From Mesorhizobium waimense (GTDB lineage: Bacteria; Pseudomonadota; Alphaproteobacteria; Rhizobiales; Rhizobiaceae), in contig NZ_QZWZ01000007.1 in NCBI RefSeq assembly GCF_003601975.1, positions 1-64,000 on the forward strand: a stretch of 64,000 nt of DNA, in the 5' to 3' direction. The notes beneath the pieces are model-generated. The model saw only the letters and a list, made by a program, of their open reading frames with translations, had not been told where the DNA came from and searched no databases. Position numbers and translations under genes: made by a program. Shown in pieces: positions 60,359-64,000 of this stretch (positions are counted from its first letter, which is position 1; each line of letters starts with the position of its first letter).

Positions 60359-63338
60359 GCTGGCGCCCTCCATCCGGATCGTAGAAGACGGGATTGCAGA
60401 GCTCGACGTCGTACTCCTCGCCGCGCAGCGGATCATGCGCGCGCACGATTTCGCCGATGCGTTCGCGTCCGCGTTCGACCAGCCCGAGCCCGATCCACTG
60501 GTCAAGCGTCGGCGAGAAGCAGACCGAGGTGACATAGCCCTGGTCGTTGTCCGGCCCCGGCGTCTGGCCCTTTGGAATGATATGCGCGCCGGAGCGCAGG
60601 CGCCGTACCTTGTCCGTCGGTTTGATACCGACCACGACCTGCCGGTCCGGTGCGATCAGCGCCTCGCGGCCAGCCATGACACGACCAATGAAATCCTTCT
60701 TGGTCGACATCATCTTGCCGAGGCCGAGGTCGGACGCGGTGGTCGTGCCGTTCAACTCCGGCCCGGCGACATGGCCCTTCTCGACGCGCATGACGCCGAG
60801 CGCCTCGGTGCCATAGGGCGTGACGCCGAACTGCTTGCCGGCTTGCATGAGGTTGCGCACCAGCGCCTCGCCATAGCGGGCCGGCACCGAAATTTCGAAC
60901 GCCATCTCGCCAGAGAAGGAGATGCGGAACAGCCGCGCCCTGATGCCGCCGCGCAGTGCCACTTTGCGCGCACCCATGAATGGGAAGCCCTCGTTGGAAA
61001 GGTCCTCGGCCGGATCGACGATTTCCTTGAGGACGTCCCGAGTTTTCGGTCCGGCGATGGAAAATTGCGCCCACTGGTCGGAGACCGAGGTCAGCTGCAC
61101 GTCGAGTTCCGGAAACAGCACTTGGCGGCAGAATTCGAGATGCTGCATCACCGGCCCGGCCTTGGCGGTGGTGGTGGTCAGGAAATAATGGTCCTCGGCC
61201 AGCCGCGAGGTGGTGCCGTCGTCATAGACCAGGCCGTCCTCGCGCAGCATCAGCCCGTAGCGCGCCTTGCCGACGGCGAGATTGGAGAAAGTGTTGATGT
61301 AGACGCGGTCGAGGAAAGCGCCGGCGTCTGCGCCGTGCACGTCGATCTTGCCGAGCGTCGAGACATCGCAGAAGCCGACGCCGCCGCGCACCGACTTGAC
61401 CTCGCGGGTCACCGATTCCAGCCAGTCCTTTTCGCCGGCGCGCGGATACCATTGCGCCCGCTTCCATAGGCCGGTGTCGACGAACACCGCGCCCTGTTCG
61501 GCGGCCCAGTGATGCGACGGCGTCAGCCGCGTCGCATGGAAGGCCTCGTCGCGATGATGGCCGGCGAAGGCGCCGATGGCGATCGGAACATAGGGCGGGC
61601 GGTAGATCGTCGTGCCGGTCTCTGGAATGGATTTGCCGCTCACCGCCGCCATGATGGCGAGGCCGGCAATGTTCGAGGTTTTGCCCTGGTCGGTCGCCAT
61701 GCCGAGAGTGGTGTAACGCTTCAGGTGCTCGACCGATTCGAAACCTTCGCGCTGCGCCAGCTCGACGTCGGAAGCGGTGATATCGTGCTGCTGGTCGACG
61801 AACGCTTTGCCTTTGCCGGCGACACGCCACAGCGGGGTCAGCGAGAAAGCCTCGTCCTCTGCGACGGGCGCTGCGCCCGCGTTGCCGTTGCGCCCGGCAT
61901 CGCTTGCCGCCGCAGCGCCGGCTTCAAAACCTTCGCGCAGGCAAGCGCCAAGCCCAAAGGCACCATTGGCGGCGCCGACGGCGACCATTCCCGGAGGCGC
62001 TCCATCCGGCACGAAAGCGGCGATGTCGTCGCGCCATTTCGGCCGGCCGCGATGGTAAGAGGTGAGTCCGACCGCCGGGTTCCAACCGCCGGAAACCGCA
62101 AGCCCGTCGGCCTCGACCTCGGCGCGCGCGCCGCCGGTGAGCAACACCGCAATTTTCCTGACGCCGTCCTTGCCACCCTCGACGCTGCTGACCGAACCGT
62201 GCAGCACGGTAAAGCCGCTTTTGGAGGCCAGCGAGCGGTGAGCGGGCGAGACATCCGGCCGCGCGTCGATGACCGCGGCGACCTGCAGTCCGGCACCGAG
62301 TGCTGCCTCGACCGTGCGCCAGCCATCCTCATTGTTGGTGAACAGCGCGATGCGCTTTCCCGGCGTCGCCGCATAGCGGGTGACATAGGTCCGCATCGCA
62401 GAAGCCATCATCACGCCGGGGGTATCGTTGCCGGCAAACACGATCGGGCGCTCGATCGAACCCGCAGCGACGACGCAGCGCTTGGCGACGATCCGCCATA
62501 AGCGCTGGCGCACCTGGTGCTCGGGCGGCGAGGGCAGATGGTCGTTGACGCGCTCGATGGCGCCATAGGTGCCGCCGTCGTAGACGCCGAACAGCGTCGT
62601 GCGGGTCATGATGCGGACGTCCGGCATCGAGCCAAGTTCGGCCAGCGTGCGCGAAATCCATTCGGCTGCCGGCCGGCCATCGATCGTGCCGCCATCGGCA
62701 AGCAGGCGGCCGCCGAGCGCAAAATCCTCCTCACAGAGGATAATGCGGGCTCCAGAGCGGCCAGCGGCGAGCGCTGCGGCAAGGCCGGCCGGGCCGGAGC
62801 CGGCGATCAGCACATCGCAATGCGCCCAGGCCTTGTCGTAATGATCCGGATCGGCAACGCCGGCGGCGCGGCCGAGGCCGGCGGCACGGCGGATCGCTGG
62901 CTCGTAGATCGCTTCCCAGAATTTCGCCGGCCACATGAAGGTCTTGTAGTAGAAGCCGGCGACGAAGATCGGCGCGAACAGCTGGTTGACCGCCATGAAA
63001 TCGTGGCGCAGCGACGGCCAGCGGTTTTGGCTGGCGACTTCGAGGCCTTCATAAAGTTCCGCCGTCGTCGCCTTGGTGTTCGGCTCGCGCCTTGCGCCGC
63101 TACGCAATTCGACGAGCGCGTTGGGTTCTTCCGAGCCTGCGGTGAGGATGCCGCGCGGACGATGGTATTTGAACGAGCGGCCGACCAGCTTGACGCCGTT
63201 GGCGACCAGCGCCGAGGCGAGCGTATCGCCCTGGAAACCGACGTAGGTCTTGCCGTCGAAACGGAAGCTTAGCGGCGCCGAGCGGTCGATCAGGCCGCCG
63301 TTGCTCAGCCGATGTGTCTGCGGGCCGCCGACCATCAC
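60351..63338 (-). CDS. soxA: Sarcosine oxidase alpha subunit-type protein (SoxA/MgdC-like)
   Basis: A 995-residue protein with three parts: an N-terminal ferredoxin-like fold without cluster cysteines (FRFDGKTYVGFQGDTLASALVANGV), a NAD(P)-binding Rossmann region (CDVLIAGSGPAGLAAALAAGRSG, about 175-197) and a C-terminal GcvT folate-binding domain (ISFSGEMAFEISVPARYGEAL). In the known complexes the enzyme oxidises sarcosine, or N-methylglutamate in the Mgd version, and passes the methylene group to tetrahydrofolate. Which one applies cannot be told by eye; the Tdm-like gene next door favours N-methylglutamate. It begins with ATGATG overlapping the soxD-type stop by four bases (ATGA). Confidence 0.85.
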   Translation of the reverse strand: MMVGGPQTHRLSNGGLIDRSAPLSFRFDGKTYVGFQGDTLASALVANGVKLVGRSFKYHRPRGILTAGSEEPNALVELRSGARREPNTKATTAELYEGLEVASQNRWPSLRHDFMAVNQLFAPIFVAGFYYKTFMWPAKFWEAIYEPAIRRAAGLGRAAGVADPDHYDKAWAHCDVLIAGSGPAGLAAALAAGRSGARIILCEEDFALGGRLLADGGTIDGRPAAEWISRTLAELGSMPDVRIMTRTTLFGVYDGGTYGAIERVNDHLPSPPEHQVRQRLWRIVAKRCVVAAGSIERPIVFAGNDTPGVMMASAMRTYVTRYAATPGKRIALFTNNEDGWRTVEAALGAGLQVAAVIDARPDVSPAHRSLASKSGFTVLHGSVSSVEGGKDGVRKIAVLLTGGARAEVEADGLAVSGGWNPAVGLTSYHRGRPKWRDDIAAFVPDGAPPGMVAVGAANGAFGLGACLREGFEAGAAAASDAGRNGNAGAAPVAEDEAFSLTPLWRVAGKGKAFVDQQHDITASDVELAQREGFESVEHLKRYTTLGMATDQGKTSNIAGLAIMAAVSGKSIPETGTTIYRPPYVPIAIGAFAGHHRDEAFHATRLTPSHHWAAEQGAVFVDTGLWKRAQWYPRAGEKDWLESVTREVKSVRGGVGFCDVSTLGKIDVHGADAGAFLDRVYINTFSNLAVGKARYGLMLREDGLVYDDGTTSRLAEDHYFLTTTTAKAGPVMQHLEFCRQVLFPELDVQLTSVSDQWAQFSIAGPKTRDVLKEIVDPAEDLSNEGFPFMGARKVALRGGIRARLFRISFSGEMAFEISVPARYGEALVRNLMQAGKQFGVTPYGTEALGVMRVEKGHVAGPELNGTTTASDLGLGKMMSTKKDFIGRVMAGREALIAPDRQVVVGIKPTDKVRRLRSGAHIIPKGQTPGPDNDQGYVTSVCFSPTLDQWIGLGLVERGRERIGEIVRAHDPLRGEEYDVELCNPVFYDPDGGRQRG

Positions 63339-63610
63339 GCACCAACCTTGGCGGCGCCAGCACCCGCCGCCGGTTCGACGGCCGAAATCTCATGCGTCAG
63401 CGTGTTGCGGGTGACCTTCAGCCAGGCCCGGCAGCCGCCGCTATGATACCAGTGCTCGCTCATTGCGCCGGCAACATTGTCGCGCAGATAGACGTAGTCG
63501 AAGACGGCGTCTTCGCCGGCATCCGCCGCCGGCCGGGCCGGCTTGGCATCACCCAGATAGGTGAACTCGCCGAGTTCGCGTTCGCCACAGAAGGGACAGA
63601 CAATACGCAT
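63335..63610 (-). CDS. soxD: Sarcosine oxidase delta subunit-type protein (SoxD/MgdB-like)
   Basis: A 91-residue zinc-binding subunit. The motif RIVCPFCGERELGEFTYLGDA supplies two Cys, and HSGGCRAWLKVTRNTLTHEI supplies His and Cys, the four-ligand zinc site of SoxD proteins. DYVYLRDNVAGAMSEHWYHSG is typical of the alphaproteobacterial forms. It lies 17 bp after the soxB-type gene and overlaps soxA by four bases, so the order is soxB-D-A-G. Confidence 0.88.
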   Translation of the reverse strand: MRIVCPFCGERELGEFTYLGDAKPARPAADAGEDAVFDYVYLRDNVAGAMSEHWYHSGGCRAWLKVTRNTLTHEISAVEPAAGAGAAKVGA

Positions 63611-63627
63611 GCGCTTCTACACCGCCT

Positions 63628-64000
63628 TCAATGCAGGTTCGGTTGGGCACCCTGGCCCTTTTCGTCGATCACAGCACCAGTCCGGAAGCGGTCGAGGCGG
63701 AATTTTTCGGCCTCCTTATGCGGCGTGTCGCGGGCAAGAAGATGGGCAAAGACAAGGCCGGAGCCGGGCGTCGCCTTGAAGCCGCCATAGCACCAGCCGG
63801 CGTTGATGTAGAGCCCGTCGACCGGGCCCTTGTCGATGATCGGCGAGCCGTCCATCGACATGTCCATGATGCCGCCCCACTGGCGCAAGAGCCTGACGCG
63901 GCCAATCATCGGCATCAGCGCCATGCCGCCCTCGCAGACGTCTTCCATGACAGGCAGATTGCCGCGCTGGGCGTAGGAATTGTAGCCGTCAATGTCGCCG
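63628..64000 (-). CDS. soxB: Sarcosine oxidase beta subunit-type protein (SoxB/MgdA-like), partial
   Basis: Only the C-terminal 123 residues lie in the window; the frame is open through the right edge. The peptide includes GNLPVMEDVCEGGMALMPMI, LRQWGGIMDMSMDGSPIIDK and LYINAGWCYGGFKATPGSG, the FAD-cradle and active-site region of the DAO-fold beta subunit. This subunit carries the FAD and covalent FMN and oxidises the N-methyl group. It is the first gene of the soxB-D-A-G operon transcribed leftward. The N-terminus, start and promoter are outside the window. Confidence 0.88.
   Translation of the reverse strand, partial: GDIDGYNSYAQRGNLPVMEDVCEGGMALMPMIGRVRLLRQWGGIMDMSMDGSPIIDKGPVDGLYINAGWCYGGFKATPGSGLVFAHLLARDTPHKEAEKFRLDRFRTGAVIDEKGQGAQPNLH

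Overview
The window reads as a chromosome or megaplasmid segment of a Mesorhizobium-like rhizobium (Alphaproteobacteria, Hyphomicrobiales). The evidence is high GC with GC-rich third codon positions, many ABC uptake systems for sugars and polyols, an erythritol locus of the Brucella/rhizobial type, a type II lumazine synthase behind an FMN riboswitch, and several palindromic intergenic repeats of the kind common in rhizobia. No rRNA, tRNA or CRISPR array was seen. The only transposon trace is the last 38 codons of an IS630-type transposase at the left edge.

Layout. 1-2.3 kb: IS end, an intergenic repeat, a stand-alone GcvT-fold protein and an amino-acid-type binding protein. 2.7-9.3 kb: LacI regulator, binding protein, two permeases, ATPase and a GH63-like hydrolase, probably uptake and cleavage of a glycosylglycerate-like solute. 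9.4-16.9 kb: a tight five-gene cluster encoding a SWIM zinc-finger protein, DUF5691, a MoxR AAA+ ATPase, DUF5682 and a VWA protein. It has no assigned role and is the best candidate here for an undescribed system. 16.9-17.6 kb: MgtC-like membrane protein. 17.8-34.2 kb: polyol locus with a SorC regulator, an ABC importer with two different ATPases, EryA, a 2-hydroxyacid dehydrogenase, EryB, a class II aldolase-like protein, EryC, a reverse-strand FBP aldolase, a DeoR regulator, EryH and EryI. EryA-B-C-H-I together form the full known route from erythritol to D-erythrose 4-phosphate.

34.2-39.1 kb, reverse strand: mtnK-mtnA (methylthioribose salvage), then an FMN riboswitch, ribH2, dhaK and dhaL. 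Divergent from mtnK, across a perfect 12-bp inverted repeat, is a ribose-type ABC transporter (39.2-42.9 kb) that probably imports methylthioribose. 43-47.4 kb: D-Ala-D-Ala ligase, a RhaD-type aldolase/dehydrogenase fusion and a SorC regulator. 47.7-49.3 kb: acyl-CoA synthetase. 49.7-55 kb: TetR, membrane fusion protein and RND pump, with an operator overlapping the promoter. 55-64 kb, reverse strand: a four-subunit sarcosine-oxidase/N-methylglutamate-dehydrogenase-type complex (first gene cut by the window edge), a DUF1989-GcvT fusion resembling trimethylamine-N-oxide demethylase, and an APC permease. This last block looks like a methylated-amine, folate-linked C1 module.

Most genes lie in operons with 4-bp or 1-bp overlaps. 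Several binding-protein genes are followed by strong hairpins before the permease gene, the usual way of making more binding protein than permease. Function calls rest on motif and family recognition by eye; no database search was possible.
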